A DNA stretch of 64,000 nt from Moritella sp. Urea-trap-13 (GTDB lineage Bacteria > Pseudomonadota > Gammaproteobacteria > Enterobacterales > Moritellaceae). Shown piece after piece: positions 1 to 9,073 of this stretch. The notes beneath the pieces were generated by a model that worked only from the letters and a program-made list of their open reading frames with translations, ran no database searches and was not told the origin of the DNA. The stretch covers positions 1,426,001 through 1,490,000 of the forward strand of contig NZ_PJCA01000031.1 in NCBI RefSeq assembly GCF_002836355.1, in the 5' to 3' direction. The translations under genes were made by a program, and so were the position numbers. The first letter of the stretch is position 1. Each line of letters begins with the position of its first letter.

Positions 1-422
1 GGCAAGAGCGCCTTAATACGCTTGCTGAACATTCAGGTTTACACTCAATCCTGATCATGGAGTCAAAGCCGGACACAATGGAAGTTGTCGTGGCCAATGA
101 ACAAACTATTTATAATGTTGGTGATTGTGGCCCTAAAAGTAGACAACCAGGTTGTCACGAATTGTATTGCGAGCGCGTTGTTGATACGGCACAACCGGTA
201 TTTATTCCCGACGCCAGTATTGATGACGAATGGAAAGGCAATGAAGATTACGTGAAATTCAACTTAGGGGTTTATCTTGGTTTTCCACTGGTGAATCAAG
301 GTGTGGTCGTTGGCACTATCTGTGCGCTAAATGATAAAACCTTTGATTTTAACGAAGGTTCACCATCGATGTGCAGTGAGTTAGTACAATTAAAAAATGA
401 TATCGAATTAGCATTCTCGTGA
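1..422 (+). CDS. GAF-domain protein, C-terminal part (cut by window edge)
   Basis: The reading frame is open from the first full codon at position 3, so an ATG at 57 is internal and the true start lies upstream of the window. The visible 139 residues have the shape of the second half of a GAF domain: a variable strand, a helix, the segment VFIPDASIDDEW, then YLGFPLVNQGVVVGTICALND, which fits the conserved end of GAF modules in signalling proteins (a pattern often ending in G.l.v.d). The protein stops soon after the domain, so GAF is its C-terminal module. What precedes it is unknown. It converges on a diguanylate cyclase, so a role in small-molecule or redox sensing is possible but not shown. 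Confidence 0.8.
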   Translation, partial: QERLNTLAEHSGLHSILIMESKPDTMEVVVANEQTIYNVGDCGPKSRQPGCHELYCERVVDTAQPVFIPDASIDDEWKGNEDYVKFNLGVYLGFPLVNQGVVVGTICALNDKTFDFNEGSPSMCSELVQLKNDIELAFS

Positions 423-430
423 TTTAAAAG

Positions 431-458
431 GTTAGCAGCGTATCTGTATGCTGCTAAC
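431..458. terminator. Hairpin between convergent genes
   Basis: GTTAGCAGC at 431-439 pairs perfectly with GCTGCTAAC at 450-458 across a 10-nt loop. It sits in the 41-bp gap between the convergent GAF and GGDEF genes. There is no strong T-run on either strand, so it is a weak candidate for a bidirectional terminator. Confidence 0.4.
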
Positions 459-463
459 TGTCA

Positions 464-1273
464 TTATACACGTAGATTTCTACGCTTTTTCTTATTAATA
501 TACAATTGCTTATCGGCAATATCTAATGCTCCTGCCAAGCTAATGTCTTGTTGCATAGCCCGCATACCAAAACTAAATGACATACCAAGGAAATCACCAT
601 CTTGCTCTACACATGAGCGTATACGCGATAACCGTTGCTCTATTTTAGCTTCACTAACATTTTCAAATACCAGCACAAATTCGTCACCGCCAACGCGATA
701 TATCGTGTCTTTATCACGTAACTGATTATTGATAAATAATGCAAACTTAATCAACATCTCATCACCCTTCAGATGACCAAAAGTATCATTAATTCGTTTG
801 AAATTATCAAGGTCCAGATAAACCACAGTATTGTTGTTATTAAAAGTACGCTGCATTAATGCCGATTTATTTGCTATGCCAGTTAAATCATCATGTTGTA
901 AACGTGCATTAAGCTTATTCGCCGTGTTTACTTTTTCGGTGATATCCCAAGACAATAACGCCATAAACTCATCACCACCCTCTTGCATGATATAGCGTAC
1001 CGATTCAAAGCTAGTATCAAGAAAAGTTTCAATACTGGTTTTCATTTTATCCGGTTCAGCTAACGCCGCTGCATCATTGGCTTTGCACTGGAGTAATAGG
1101 TCAATCACATCTTTGTCTTCAATTTTATCTATAATGTCATCAAGGGTTAGTCCATGTACATCGAATGGAAAAAAGCCTTTATAGCTTTCATTTACAACGA
1201 CATGTTCACCAGTTAATTTCTTAACAGCCATTAATCCTGGGAAACTTTGAATAACTTGGTGCATTAATGACAT
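464..1273 (-). CDS. Diguanylate cyclase with PAS-like N-terminus
   Basis: Predicted 269-residue enzyme making cyclic di-GMP from two GTP. The catalytic loop is an intact GGDEF (about residues 195-199 from the chosen start). An RxxD inhibitory site (RDKD) lies exactly five residues before it, so product inhibition is expected. The N-terminal ~110 residues (FPGLMAVKKLTGEHVVVN and on) resemble a small PAS sensor; no membrane segment is needed. I start at the ATG at 1273 because GGAA precedes it by 7 nt. A longer reading frame to 1357 adds 28 residues that have no ribosome binding site and look like translated leader. The gene stands alone and converges on the GAF gene. Confidence 0.88.
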   Translation of the reverse strand: MSLMHQVIQSFPGLMAVKKLTGEHVVVNESYKGFFPFDVHGLTLDDIIDKIEDKDVIDLLLQCKANDAAALAEPDKMKTSIETFLDTSFESVRYIMQEGGDEFMALLSWDITEKVNTANKLNARLQHDDLTGIANKSALMQRTFNNNNTVVYLDLDNFKRINDTFGHLKGDEMLIKFALFINNQLRDKDTIYRVGGDEFVLVFENVSEAKIEQRLSRIRSCVEQDGDFLGMSFSFGMRAMQQDISLAGALDIADKQLYINKKKRRNLRV

Positions 1274-1599
1274 ATAAATTCCGTTTACAATGATGAATAA
1301 CCAATTATAACTATTACCCCCTGTAAATACTATGGATAAATAATTGGAAAGTATCACATTACTCCTTTGGTATTATTAAATGACAGTACAAAATTGCAGT
1401 CGATTTAAGCGAAATGTTATTATTCATTCAAATAACCACCAAATCCATCTAAACTATTATATTTAATAGGTTTTTTTTACAAGTTTGTGTATCCTGACTC
1501 ATTCATAAATAAACAGTAAATTTAGCTAATTACGTTATACACATAACGTATAAAAATAACGTTACTGTTTGTTATACATATATAAAATGAGATGCAATT
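1274..1599. other. Divergent intergenic region, cyclase / btsS
   Basis: AT-rich 326-bp gap holding the promoters of the divergent cyclase and btsS genes. The only clear structure is the inverted repeat at 1531-1550, listed separately. A short palindrome TAACGTTA lies at 1557-1564, and a further GTTATACAT lies at 1571-1579, close to btsS. Confidence 0.6.
1531..1550. promoter_or_regulatory. Perfect inverted repeat upstream of btsS (candidate operator)
   Basis: TACGTTAT and ATAACGTA form perfect 8-bp arms around a 4-nt spacer, 50 bp before the btsS start. A second small palindrome (TAACGTTA, 1557-1564) and a GTTATACA echo follow. The spacing suits an operator overlapping the btsS promoter. The binding protein is not known. 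Confidence 0.45.
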
Positions 1600-3291
1600 A
1601 TGGATTTGATCCCCTCTCTATTACAACAAATGTGTGTTTATCTGGTGTTTGCTTACTTGCTTAGCAAAACCCCCATTTTCATGCCTTTATTAAACATATC
1701 CTCGCGTTGGGAACATAAGCTAAGTTGTTATGTATTGTTTTCGATATTTTGCATTATGGGCAGTTACTTTGGTCTGCAATACGAAGGTGCAATCGCTAAT
1801 ACCCGTGCTATCGGCGCTGTCATGGGCGGACTATTTGGTGGCCCAGTTGTGGGTTTGGCAGTTGGTATGACTGGTGGTATACATCGCTACTTCATGGGCG
1901 GTTTTACCGACGTGGCCTGCGCGATATCAACATCCGTTGAAGGCTTAATCGGTGGCTTATTGCATATTTATCTGCTTCGAAATAATAAGATCAACTATTT
2001 ATTCAAGCCGCAAGTTGTCTTTCTGGTCACCCTTGTGGCAGAGCTGACACAGATGGCGATTGTACTAGTTGTCGCTGAACCTTATGAGCAAGCGTATAGT
2101 CTGGTCCGTGAAGTCGCACTGCCAATGATCACAGCTAATACCATAGGTGCGGTATTATTCATGAGTATTATCGAAGATCGGAAGTCGATTTATGAAAAGT
2201 ATTCAACGGTATTCTCGCAACGTGCACTCAGAATTGCCGATCGCAGTGTCGGTATTCTCAATCAGGGCTTGAATGCTGAAAGTGCGCATACCATCGCCAC
2301 CATCATTCATCAAGAGACTAACGTCGCCGCTATCGCCATCACAGACACTAATCATGTCCTTGCCTTTGTTGGCGTCGGCGAACAGCACCATCGTACTAAC
2401 GTGCCGATTTCCAGCCACATCCAACAATCTATCGATGAAAACCGCATCATTGATTTAAACAATACCACCAATGTCTACCAGTGTGCGATTGACAGAAAAT
2501 GTAGCCTAGGTACAGCAATTATTTTACCGCTACGCAATGGCGATAACAAAGTAGTCGGTACCATAAAACTCTATGAACCACGTCGCAAACTGCTGTCGAA
2601 CATCAACATATCCATGGCAAAAGGTATCGCCCAATTACTGTCTAGTCATATATTACTGGGTCATTACCAACAACAGCAGACCTTGTTAACCCAAGCTGAA
2701 CTGAAATTACTACACGCGCAAGTTAACCCACACTTTCTGTTTAATGCCTTAACGACGATCAGCGCAGTTACCCGCCGTGAGCCGGAGAAAGCGCGGATAT
2801 TGATCCAGCATCTTTCGCAGTTTTTCCGCAAGAATCTAAAACAGAACATCGAATCGGTGAGCTTGCGTGAAGAGTTATCACATGTAAATGCTTACCTGAC
2901 GATAGAACAAGCCAGACTGACTAACAGGCTTAGTGTCCGCGTTGATATATCACCCGCATTAATGGATATCAAACTGCCCAGTTTTACCCTGCAGCCACTG
3001 ATTGAAAATGCCATCAAGCACGGTATTTCAACGATGTTAAGCGCAGGTAAATTAGAGATATACAGTCATAATACGCCAGAAGGCATCCGTATTTTTGTCA
3101 CCGATAATGCCGGTACATTTGTCACTAGCGAAGAAGAAAACACCGGGTTAGGACTTAAAATAGTAGATAAGCGGCTGATTAATCATTTTAATGAGCGCTC
3201 CAGTCTGCAGATTTCAGTCACTAAAAATAAGCTGACCCAAGTATCATTTTTGCTGCCAACCAATACGATAACAACGAATAAGGAATACTAA
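1600..3291 (+). CDS. btsS: LytS-family sensor histidine kinase BtsS
   Basis: Membrane sensor kinase of 563 residues, close to the 561-residue E. coli BtsS (YehU), a high-affinity pyruvate receptor. The 5TM-LYT region spans about 1-190, with SIFCIMGSYFGL and ANTRAIGAVMGG matching BtsS closely. A GAF-like domain follows (about 220-350), then a His_kinase domain with NPHFLFNAL, where His378 is the expected phosphorylation site. An HATPase domain with LIENAIKHG and a GLGLKIVDKRL G-box ends the protein. The response-regulator gene starts 3 bp after the stop, so the two are co-transcribed. From the enterobacterial system, the target is expected to be a BtsT/CstA-type pyruvate transporter, which is not in this window. 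Confidence 0.92.
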   Translation: MDLIPSLLQQMCVYLVFAYLLSKTPIFMPLLNISSRWEHKLSCYVLFSIFCIMGSYFGLQYEGAIANTRAIGAVMGGLFGGPVVGLAVGMTGGIHRYFMGGFTDVACAISTSVEGLIGGLLHIYLLRNNKINYLFKPQVVFLVTLVAELTQMAIVLVVAEPYEQAYSLVREVALPMITANTIGAVLFMSIIEDRKSIYEKYSTVFSQRALRIADRSVGILNQGLNAESAHTIATIIHQETNVAAIAITDTNHVLAFVGVGEQHHRTNVPISSHIQQSIDENRIIDLNNTTNVYQCAIDRKCSLGTAIILPLRNGDNKVVGTIKLYEPRRKLLSNINISMAKGIAQLLSSHILLGHYQQQQTLLTQAELKLLHAQVNPHFLFNALTTISAVTRREPEKARILIQHLSQFFRKNLKQNIESVSLREELSHVNAYLTIEQARLTNRLSVRVDISPALMDIKLPSFTLQPLIENAIKHGISTMLSAGKLEIYSHNTPEGIRIFVTDNAGTFVTSEEENTGLGLKIVDKRLINHFNERSSLQISVTKNKLTQVSFLLPTNTITTNKEY

Positions 3292-3294
3292 CTC

Positions 3295-4008
3295 ATGCTT
3301 AATGCTATTGTCATTGACGACGAACAGTATGCTCGTGAAGAGTTAATCGAATTATTACATGAAACCAAGCAGATCCAAGTTATTGAGCAAGCAGGAAATG
3401 CAATTGAAGGCTTACAATTAATTAATAAATTAAAGCCTGATGTTATATTTTTAGATATTCAAATGCCGCAGATCACCGGTATTGAAATGCTGTCAATGTT
3501 GAATACTGATACCATGCCTAAAGTGGTGTTTTCAACCGCTTATGACCAGTATGCCGTACAAGCGTTTGAAGAAAATGCCTTTGACTATCTGCTTAAACCG
3601 GTTGATCCCGCGCGCTTACAAAAAACCGTTGCACGCTTGGTTAAATCAACTCAACTACCAAGTTATGATGCCATAACAAAAGCACACTTAGAACACATAC
3701 CTTGTATTGGTCACAATCGTATTTTGATTATCGCGACACAAGATATTGAGTTTGCCCACAGTGGGCTATCAGGCGTATACATTAATACCGGTCAGCAAGA
3801 AGCGACAAGTCAGTTAACGTTAAAGATATTGGAAGAGAAAACCCCGATGATCCGCTGTCATCGTCAATACTTAGTTAATCTAAAAGCCATTAAAGAGATC
3901 CAGCTATTGGATAATAGTTTGGCGGAGATCATGACCAACAGTGGTCAAACACTGCCGGTAAGCCGCCGTTACTTGAAACTGTTAAAACAAAGCTTGGGAA
4001 TTATGTAA
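3295..4008 (+). CDS. btsR: LytTR response regulator BtsR
   Basis: A 237-residue cytoplasmic regulator partnered with BtsS. The receiver domain (about 1-120) has the acidic pocket D8/D9, phospho-acceptor D54 in FLDIQMP, and the KP switch in YLLKPVDP. The LytTR DNA-binding domain (about 135-237) contains RCHRQYLVNL and LPVSRRYLKLLK, both typical of YehT/BtsR. Length and domain order match E. coli BtsR (239 residues). The gene follows btsS by 3 bp and is followed by a strong terminator, so the operon is bicistronic. Confidence 0.92.
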   Translation: MLNAIVIDDEQYAREELIELLHETKQIQVIEQAGNAIEGLQLINKLKPDVIFLDIQMPQITGIEMLSMLNTDTMPKVVFSTAYDQYAVQAFEENAFDYLLKPVDPARLQKTVARLVKSTQLPSYDAITKAHLEHIPCIGHNRILIIATQDIEFAHSGLSGVYINTGQQEATSQLTLKILEEKTPMIRCHRQYLVNLKAIKEIQLLDNSLAEIMTNSGQTLPVSRRYLKLLKQSLGIM

Positions 4009-4026
4009 GTATAAAAAATAGGTAAA

Positions 4027-4063
4027 AAAATAGCCTTATCACATAGTGAGTAAGGCTATTTTT
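4027..4063 (+). terminator. Rho-independent terminator of btsSR
   Basis: AAAATAGCCTTA (4027-4038) pairs with TAAGGCTATTTT (4051-4062) over 12 bp, followed by Ts. It lies 19 nt after the btsR stop. Confidence 0.85.
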
Positions 4064-4068
4064 ATGCT

Positions 4069-4166
4069 AAAGATTGAATGTAAAGAAACATTACTTAAGT
4101 GTAGAAGCACTTCTTTTCATCCCTGCCAGGCTGATTTACATTCAATCTTTTTTGCATCCCTGTCAG
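4069..4166. repeat. Large stem-loop with duplicated CATCCCTGYCAG
   Basis: AAAGATTGAATGTAAA (4069-4084) pairs perfectly over 16 bp with 4135-4150. The 50-nt loop has its own small hairpin (AGAAG/CTTCT). A T6 run (4148-4153) follows the right arm. The 12-mer CATCCCTGCCAG at 4118-4129 recurs as CATCCCTGTCAG at 4155-4166. It could be a small structured RNA with its own terminator, or a remnant of an interspersed palindromic element. Confidence 0.55.
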
Positions 4167-4390
4167 CAAACGTGCTGTACGAGTTTAATTGATAGACGCA
4201 AGCCACCAAAAAAAATACAACAAACTCATATAGATCTCCTTATTTATATGTGCGTAATTTTAGTAACATCAGATTATATTAATAGCGCTGATTAAGTCAG
4301 TGGCGATATGGCAAGTTAAGTGGCTTATGTTACCGGTAACATTGCCGATAATTGAAGCTAACGGTCGCGATTAACAATAAGCACGCAGAT

Positions 4391-4424
4391 AAAAAAAAGC
4401 CCTTAATCAAATAATTAAGGGCTT
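4391..4424 (-). terminator. Terminator of SEC-C gene
   Basis: AAGCCCTTAAT (4397-4407) pairs with ATTAAGGGCTT (4414-4424). Reading on the minus strand, the stem is followed by eight Ts, so it serves the minus-strand gene ending at 4471. Confidence 0.82.
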
Positions 4425-4470
4425 AATAATAAATAGTTTAAACATTAAAAATATGTATAGCTAAAACAGC

Positions 4471-4803
4471 TTAAGCACAACATTTTTTGTATTTTTTACC
4501 ACTGCCGCATAAGCAAGGTTCATTACGATTCGGGGTTTTTTCGAATACAGTTGTTTTTGGTTTATTTAACATACCGTCTAAATCACGGATATTTTCTTCT
4601 TTATCTGCATTTACTTCAATGTTCGCAACTAATTTTGTTTCCGCTAAAATTGCTTCAATTTCAGTTTGACGCTCTGGCGTTTGAACGATCAAGTTTAAAG
4701 GCGATTCTTCTGTCCCAAGTTTAATATCACGTTTAGTGTTATAACCCGCTTTAACGTGACTTAATCTTGCGTCAATACGACCTTTGAAAAACATTTTAGA
4801 CAT
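4471..4803 (-). CDS. Small SEC-C metal-binding protein
   Basis: A 110-residue protein ending in a SEC-C zinc-binding motif: NEPCLCGSGKKYKKCC, pattern CxC...CC, the same motif as at the SecA and YchJ C-termini. The N-terminal ~85 residues (FFKGRIDARLSHVKAGYNTKR onward) match my memory of a short marine gammaproteobacterial family annotated as PBPRA1643-type SWIM/SEC-C proteins, whose function is unknown. It is monocistronic with its own terminator. Zn binding is expected from the motif; a role with ribosomes or protein export is only suggested by SEC-C elsewhere. Confidence 0.8.
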   Translation of the reverse strand: MSKMFFKGRIDARLSHVKAGYNTKRDIKLGTEESPLNLIVQTPERQTEIEAILAETKLVANIEVNADKEENIRDLDGMLNKPKTTVFEKTPNRNEPCLCGSGKKYKKCCA

Positions 4804-5029
4804 TTTCAGTTCCTAATTTGGGGATATTCTTAATTCAACCCGCTCTTATACTATAAAAATGCCATTTTTTAAACACTCGGTAGTTTAATTAGTTAAAAAT
4901 ATCTTCAAAGTTAACTTATATAACTAAAGGTTTCAGCATTTCAGCCGTTAACCAGTTAATTAACGTATTATGTGAAACATAATTATAATAATTCAAATTT
5001 TCTTATCTATAGGCTAGGACAATACCCTA

Positions 5030-6946
5030 ATGAATTTCAGTCAATTTAGCATCAAACAAAAACTGATCATTACGATGATTAGTGCTGTGATCACAGCGAC
5101 CTTACTCGTCGGATTCGTGAGTAAAAACCTAGCCAAAGACGTCATCGAAACGCGCTTAACGACATCTGAGCTACCAGCGAAACTAATGCAGATCCGTAAT
5201 GAAGTCGATAAAGAAATATCAACCATACAACAAGCCGCTCAGCAGTTAGCCACAAACCGCTTTATGCTAGAACGTCTTGCAGAAACAACGACGCCGCAAC
5301 AAGAACAACAATTAGTACAAACGTTGAATGATGTTAAAAATCAATATCAACTTATTGATGCTTCCATTGCTAACCGTACGAATGGCAACTACTGGAATCA
5401 AGATGGTTTTTTACGTCAGTTAAATCACCAACAAGATAGCTGGTTCTATAATTTCACCAGCGGTAATAAATCCCAATCGGTGAGTATTTTTAAAGAATCA
5501 AACGGCGAAACCAAGTTATTCATTAATTACCAACAGCTCAATGGTTTGGGAATGGCGGGTTTCTCTAAGTCACTTGATGACATGGTTGATTTTATTAACC
5601 AATTCAAACTAGAACAAACTGGTTTTGTATACCTGGTTGATGCCAACGGTACCGTACGCTTGCACAAAGATAATAACCAAATCAGTAAAGCGGACTTAGG
5701 TAGTCTATATAACCGTGATGTCGCAACAACGCTATTACAAAAAAACACGTTTAATATGAGTGAGTCGACTGTAGCTGGGCGTGACACACTTATTGCCAGT
5801 AGTTATATTCCGTCAATGGATTGGTATGTGATCGCAGAACTACCGACCGAAGAAGCGTTTGCAACGTTGTCACAAGCCAATAATAAGATCATGTTATGGA
5901 CGTTGGGCATTGCCCTCGCCTTTACCTTCATTGCTATCTGGTTAGGTAACAATATTACCCGCCCAATTCAACGTATCGCTGATGTTTTTGCAGAGCTTGG
6001 TAATGGTGATGGCGATCTACGTCAACGTATCGATATTCAAGGTCATGATGAGATAGCGCAACTGTCATTGGGCTTTAATAGCTTCATTACTAAGATCCAC
6101 GATTCAATGCAAGAAGTATCACGTACAGGTGAAGCCTTGCAGCACGCGGCTACTGAAGTTGCTAACAAAGCGCAAATTACCTTAGATAATAGCCATGAAC
6201 AACGCGATCGTACTTTCCTTGTGGTAACAGCCATTAATGAAATGGGCGCTACGGTTAATGAGATTGCCACGAATGCATCCAATGCAGCAGGTGAAGCACA
6301 CAGCGCTGAAACCGACACCCGTAATGGCCAACATGTCGTCTCTCAAGCCAGTAGCCTTATCCACCAGCTAGCAGGTGATGTTGATGAAGTGAGCCAAGTC
6401 ATCGACTCATTAGCCAATAATACCCAAGCGATTGGTAGTATTTTAGAAGTGATTAGCAGCATTTCGGCGCAAACCAACCTACTGGCTTTAAATGCTGCAA
6501 TTGAAGCTGCACGTGCCGGTGAGCAAGGTCGTGGTTTTGCCGTGGTTGCTGATGAAGTACGTAATTTAGCCAGCCGTACTGCGCAATCAACCAACGAAAT
6601 TCAAACTATGATTGATAACTTACAAAATGAAGCGAAAAGTGCCGTTGCAGCTATGCTGAAAAGCCGTGAGTTAACCACACAAGGGACAATTGCGACAACA
6701 GATACCTCGGCAGCATTAGTGTCTATCGGTGAGCGTATTTGCATGATCTCGGACATGAATACCCAAGTGGCAACAGCAACAGAAGAACAGTCGACAGTGG
6801 TGAATGAAATTAACCAGAATATTGTTGAGATTAATGACATCACTCAGAGTACTGCAGATACCGCGGAAGGTTTAGCGAAATCAAGTCACGAACTGCGTGA
6901 TCTGTCGATGCGTCTTGGTGATATGGTTGGCGTGTTTAAACTATAA
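5030..6946 (+). CDS. Methyl-accepting chemotaxis protein
   Basis: A 638-residue transmembrane chemoreceptor. Membrane segment 1 is near residues 10-32. A periplasmic ligand-binding region of the Cache type follows (about 33-285; [17 protein letters not shown] and WYVIAELP are typical). Membrane segment 2 is [24 protein letters not shown] follows ([13 protein letters not shown]), then the long methyl-accepting coiled coil with the hairpin tip [20 protein letters not shown] and [12 protein letters not shown]. It has no C-terminal CheR/CheB pentapeptide (it ends VGVFKL). The ligand is unknown; related Cache receptors bind organic or amino acids. The gene stands alone, with a terminator directly after it. 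Confidence 0.92.
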   Translation: MNFSQFSIKQKLIITMISAVITATLLVGFVSKNLAKDVIETRLTTSELPAKLMQIRNEVDKEISTIQQAAQQLATNRFMLERLAETTTPQQEQQLVQTLNDVKNQYQLIDASIANRTNGNYWNQDGFLRQLNHQQDSWFYNFTSGNKSQSVSIFKESNGETKLFINYQQLNGLGMAGFSKSLDDMVDFINQFKLEQTGFVYLVDANGTVRLHKDNNQISKADLGSLYNRDVATTLLQKNTFNMSESTVAGRDTLIASSYIPSMDWYVIAELPTEEAFATLSQANNKIMLWTLGIALAFTFIAIWLGNNITRPIQRIADVFAELGNGDGDLRQRIDIQGHDEIAQLSLGFNSFITKIHDSMQEVSRTGEALQHAATEVANKAQITLDNSHEQRDRTFLVVTAINEMGATVNEIATNASNAAGEAHSAETDTRNGQHVVSQASSLIHQLAGDVDEVSQVIDSLANNTQAIGSILEVISSISAQTNLLALNAAIEAARAGEQGRGFAVVADEVRNLASRTAQSTNEIQTMIDNLQNEAKSAVAAMLKSRELTTQGTIATTDTSAALVSIGERICMISDMNTQVATATEEQSTVVNEINQNIVEINDITQSTADTAEGLAKSSHELRDLSMRLGDMVGVFKL

Positions 6947-6990
6947 TGTTTACTGGTTAAAGCGAATCGTTTAACTGTTTGACTAAACGT

Positions 6991-7021
6991 AATAGGCCCT
7001 GTTTATACAGGGCCTATTTGT
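6991..7021 (+). terminator. Terminator of chemoreceptor gene
   Basis: AATAGGCCCTGT (6991-7002) pairs with ACAGGGCCTATT (7007-7018) around a 4-nt loop, followed by TTGTT. It also faces the convergent orphan ending at 7050. Confidence 0.8.
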
Positions 7022-7059
7022 TATTAAATCGAGCTATTAAATCTAGTTATTAAAATCGC
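7021..7059. repeat. 3 x 13-nt tandem repeat spanning a stop codon
   Basis: Units at 7021-7033, 7034-7046 and 7047-7059 (consensus YTATTAAATCKAG) abut exactly. The last unit holds the stop codon (7050-7052) of the minus-strand gene, plus a second in-frame TAA. One of nine such arrays in the window. Confidence 0.8.
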
Positions 7060-7475
7060 ATTGCGACAACAAACATACTGGCAAAAATACTGCTTAAAAT
7101 AAGCTTATTTTCTATGCTACGCTCTTTGCCGTTCAACAACCGATTGCTTAACAAATGCGTCTCAACACACTGGCTGTCAGTGTCTGCTTTCTCAGCTATT
7201 CTTTTCTCAGCTATTTTTTTCTCAGTAACCATTCTCTCAGTAGCTATTTTAGCCCGCTTGACTAGTTCGGTCTGCGACTGCTTGGCTAAACAAGCATTAC
7301 GAACCTCAATATCACAGTCATCACACTTATCCTTGATGTCGTCCATGCCTAAATGCATTAACAGCTGTGCAATATTCTCTATCTTGTCACCCTTACAATT
7401 AACTTGGTGGCTATCACCCACGATCTGTTTAGCACAATCGCGATCACGGACCTGTATAGACTGTTGAATTGTCAA
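7050..7475 (-). CDS. Cys-rich, coiled-coil, tail-anchored orphan
   Basis: I do not recognise this 141-residue protein. The start is a TTG at 7475, preceded by AAGG about 10 nt upstream; no ATG serves. The first half carries six cysteines (VRDRDCAKQ, QVNCKGD, CDDCDIEVRNACLAKQ) and a later one in DSQCVET. The middle is a charged helix with an internal duplication (EKKIAEKRIAEK) made by short DNA repeats. The C-terminus has a hydrophobic stretch (ILSSIFASMFVVAM) that could anchor it in the inner membrane. It stands alone. Metal binding is possible but speculative. Coding status is likely because the frame is long and a ribosome binding site is present. Confidence 0.6.
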   Translation of the reverse strand: MTIQQSIQVRDRDCAKQIVGDSHQVNCKGDKIENIAQLLMHLGMDDIKDKCDDCDIEVRNACLAKQSQTELVKRAKIATERMVTEKKIAEKRIAEKADTDSQCVETHLLSNRLLNGKERSIENKLILSSIFASMFVVAMRF

Positions 7476-7643
7476 AATAAAATATCCTTACTTTAGAAAA
7501 CAGATTCTCGAGAACAGTAGAATTTGCTAAACCAGCAATCTAAAGTACCTCTATAGGGATAATACCAAAACATGACATAGATCACAATATTATTATTGCG
7601 ATCTAGGTTATTACAGACAAAAAAATACCGCTTAACATAATGC

Positions 7644-8165
7644 TTAAATCACACTAAGCGTCGCAATTAAGGTCTTATTATGTACTTCAATGGACTCTAA
7701 TACCGCTTTAACCATGGTTTGGGTTACGTCATCTTTGAGTTTATAAATTGGCATTTTATCCAGTACCGGATTAACCACCTGCTCCGCCATTTGCTTCACT
7801 TGTGGGGTAAAGAATTCAGGCATGCCTTCGACTCTCACTTCATGCACTTGCATATTGGTGACATAAAACGCCGCATCAGCAGCTTTATAGCTCAATGAAC
7901 CTGTGAGTCGAGCATAGCCTTGGTTCTCTAACTCGCCCATTAACAGTTTAACGTTTAGCTGCAATTCAATTTCATTTTTGTCTTTCGCTAACGTTAGTAT
8001 CGGATTGGTTAACTCGACCGTCATAAAAGAAGTTTTCTTTATTAACGGCATCTGCTTGCTGACTTTTTCTTGTAGTTCTGCTTCACTAAATTTAACGGTC
8101 AGCGCCTGTGCTGGCAATATCGAGGCACACAGCAATAACACGGTAAGTATTAACTTATTCATCAT
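7644..8165 (-). CDS. DUF1439 (YceB-like) envelope protein
   Basis: A protein of ~173 residues with an N-terminal signal sequence (KLILTVLLLCASILPAQA), processed by signal peptidase I rather than as a lipoprotein, since no lipobox Cys follows. The body (FSEAELQEKVSKQMP, then VKLLMGELENQGYARLTGSL) resembles the DUF1439 family of E. coli YceB, which has a lipid-binding-type beta fold and no settled function. Two adjacent ATG codons (8165, 8162) overlap the end of the glycosylase gene, so the pair is translationally coupled. A longer frame to 8225 lies inside the upstream gene and is rejected. Confidence 0.72.
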   Translation of the reverse strand: MMNKLILTVLLLCASILPAQALTVKFSEAELQEKVSKQMPLIKKTSFMTVELTNPILTLAKDKNEIELQLNVKLLMGELENQGYARLTGSLSYKAADAAFYVTNMQVHEVRVEGMPEFFTPQVKQMAEQVVNPVLDKMPIYKLKDDVTQTMVKAVLESIEVHNKTLIATLSVI

Positions 8166-8886
8166 TTTGACTCTCTTTGTCTTCATTAAAAGTCTCGGCA
8201 CTAAAACCAACACGGTTATCACCAACCGAATAAGCGATAATTTGGCTTAGCTCTTGTAAGCTATAACCGGACTGTTTTTGCCACTGGTTAAAGGCATTTT
8301 GAATCGTCGTCAAACTACGTTTTGTCATTAGGCCACCATCGATAAGTTTATGACCGCGGAAATAAGCTTCCACGTCAGAGCTTAAAATAAAGGTATCTTT
8401 ACCTAATCGACGCAGTGCATAAGGACCAGTATTACCCCCTAAACGACTGCCATGTTTTTTCATGTATTGCCACAAGCCAACAACATCATCTGCAGGCCAT
8501 TGCGCTAACCATTGAGATACCGAACCGTATTCTTCACAGATCTCTTTTAGCCACTGGGCATTATCACGCACTGTTTTTACTTTAGTGTAATTACGAATGA
8601 TTTTAGTATCAGCGGCTTTACGTTCTAACATGTCATCAGGCATTAAGATCAGTTTATCAATGTCGAAACCCCAGAACACTTCTTCAAATCCGGCCCACTT
8701 AATTTCAATAATTCGCCATACAAACCCTGATTTAAAGATCGCCCGAGTAAACTCAGCTAATACATCGCTGTCCGTCACTCTAACAAGCTCATCGTTTGTC
8801 AGTGGTTGCGATATCAAATATGCTAATGCTTGCTCTCCACCCTTACGTTCCGCTGCTCGGTGGTATATTTTGTCGAATGATTCCAT
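8155..8886 (-). CDS. Tag-like 3-methyladenine DNA glycosylase
   Basis: A 243-residue protein of the HhH DNA glycosylase superfamily. FTRAIFKSGFVWRIIEIKW followed by FEEVFWGFD matches the substrate-pocket region of DNA-3-methyladenine glycosylase I (Tag), and IIRNYTKVKTVRDNA matches its next helix. It would excise alkylated adenine in base-excision repair. It differs from classical Tag in the C-terminal zinc-site region, so the exact substrate is uncertain. The DUF1439 gene starts inside its last codons, so they form a two-gene operon. The ATG at 8886 follows an AGAG. Confidence 0.72.
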   Translation of the reverse strand: MESFDKIYHRAAERKGGEQALAYLISQPLTNDELVRVTDSDVLAEFTRAIFKSGFVWRIIEIKWAGFEEVFWGFDIDKLILMPDDMLERKAADTKIIRNYTKVKTVRDNAQWLKEICEEYGSVSQWLAQWPADDVVGLWQYMKKHGSRLGGNTGPYALRRLGKDTFILSSDVEAYFRGHKLIDGGLMTKRSLTTIQNAFNQWQKQSGYSLQELSQIIAYSVGDNRVGFSAETFNEDKESQNDE

Positions 8887-9073
8887 TACGCATCTCTAAA
8901 CCGTTTAAATATATGCGATAAGTCTACAGTAAATTAGATCTGTCCAAAAACATTTTCACTCGCGCTTATAAACTTTTTACTCGAGCGAATAAATATAGCC
9001 GCCATCACGACAAAAATTCGACATTAAATTGTCTATAATAATCATAACCACCAAGGATAGGCATACAATTATA

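Larger units (their letters stand above)
4009..4470. other. Intergenic region btsR / SEC-C gene
   Basis: A 462-bp gap between convergent genes. It holds the btsSR terminator, a large hairpin with a duplicated 12-mer (4069-4166), and the terminator of the SEC-C gene near 4391-4424. A 73-codon open frame at 4074-4295 lies over the hairpin and has no ribosome binding site, so I do not call it. The stretch 4170-4380 shows nothing else I recognise. Confidence 0.6.

Noticed and set aside
4074-4295. 73-codon open frame after btsR
   Set aside because: It covers a large hairpin and terminator region, has no ribosome binding site, and its composition is unlike neighbouring proteins.
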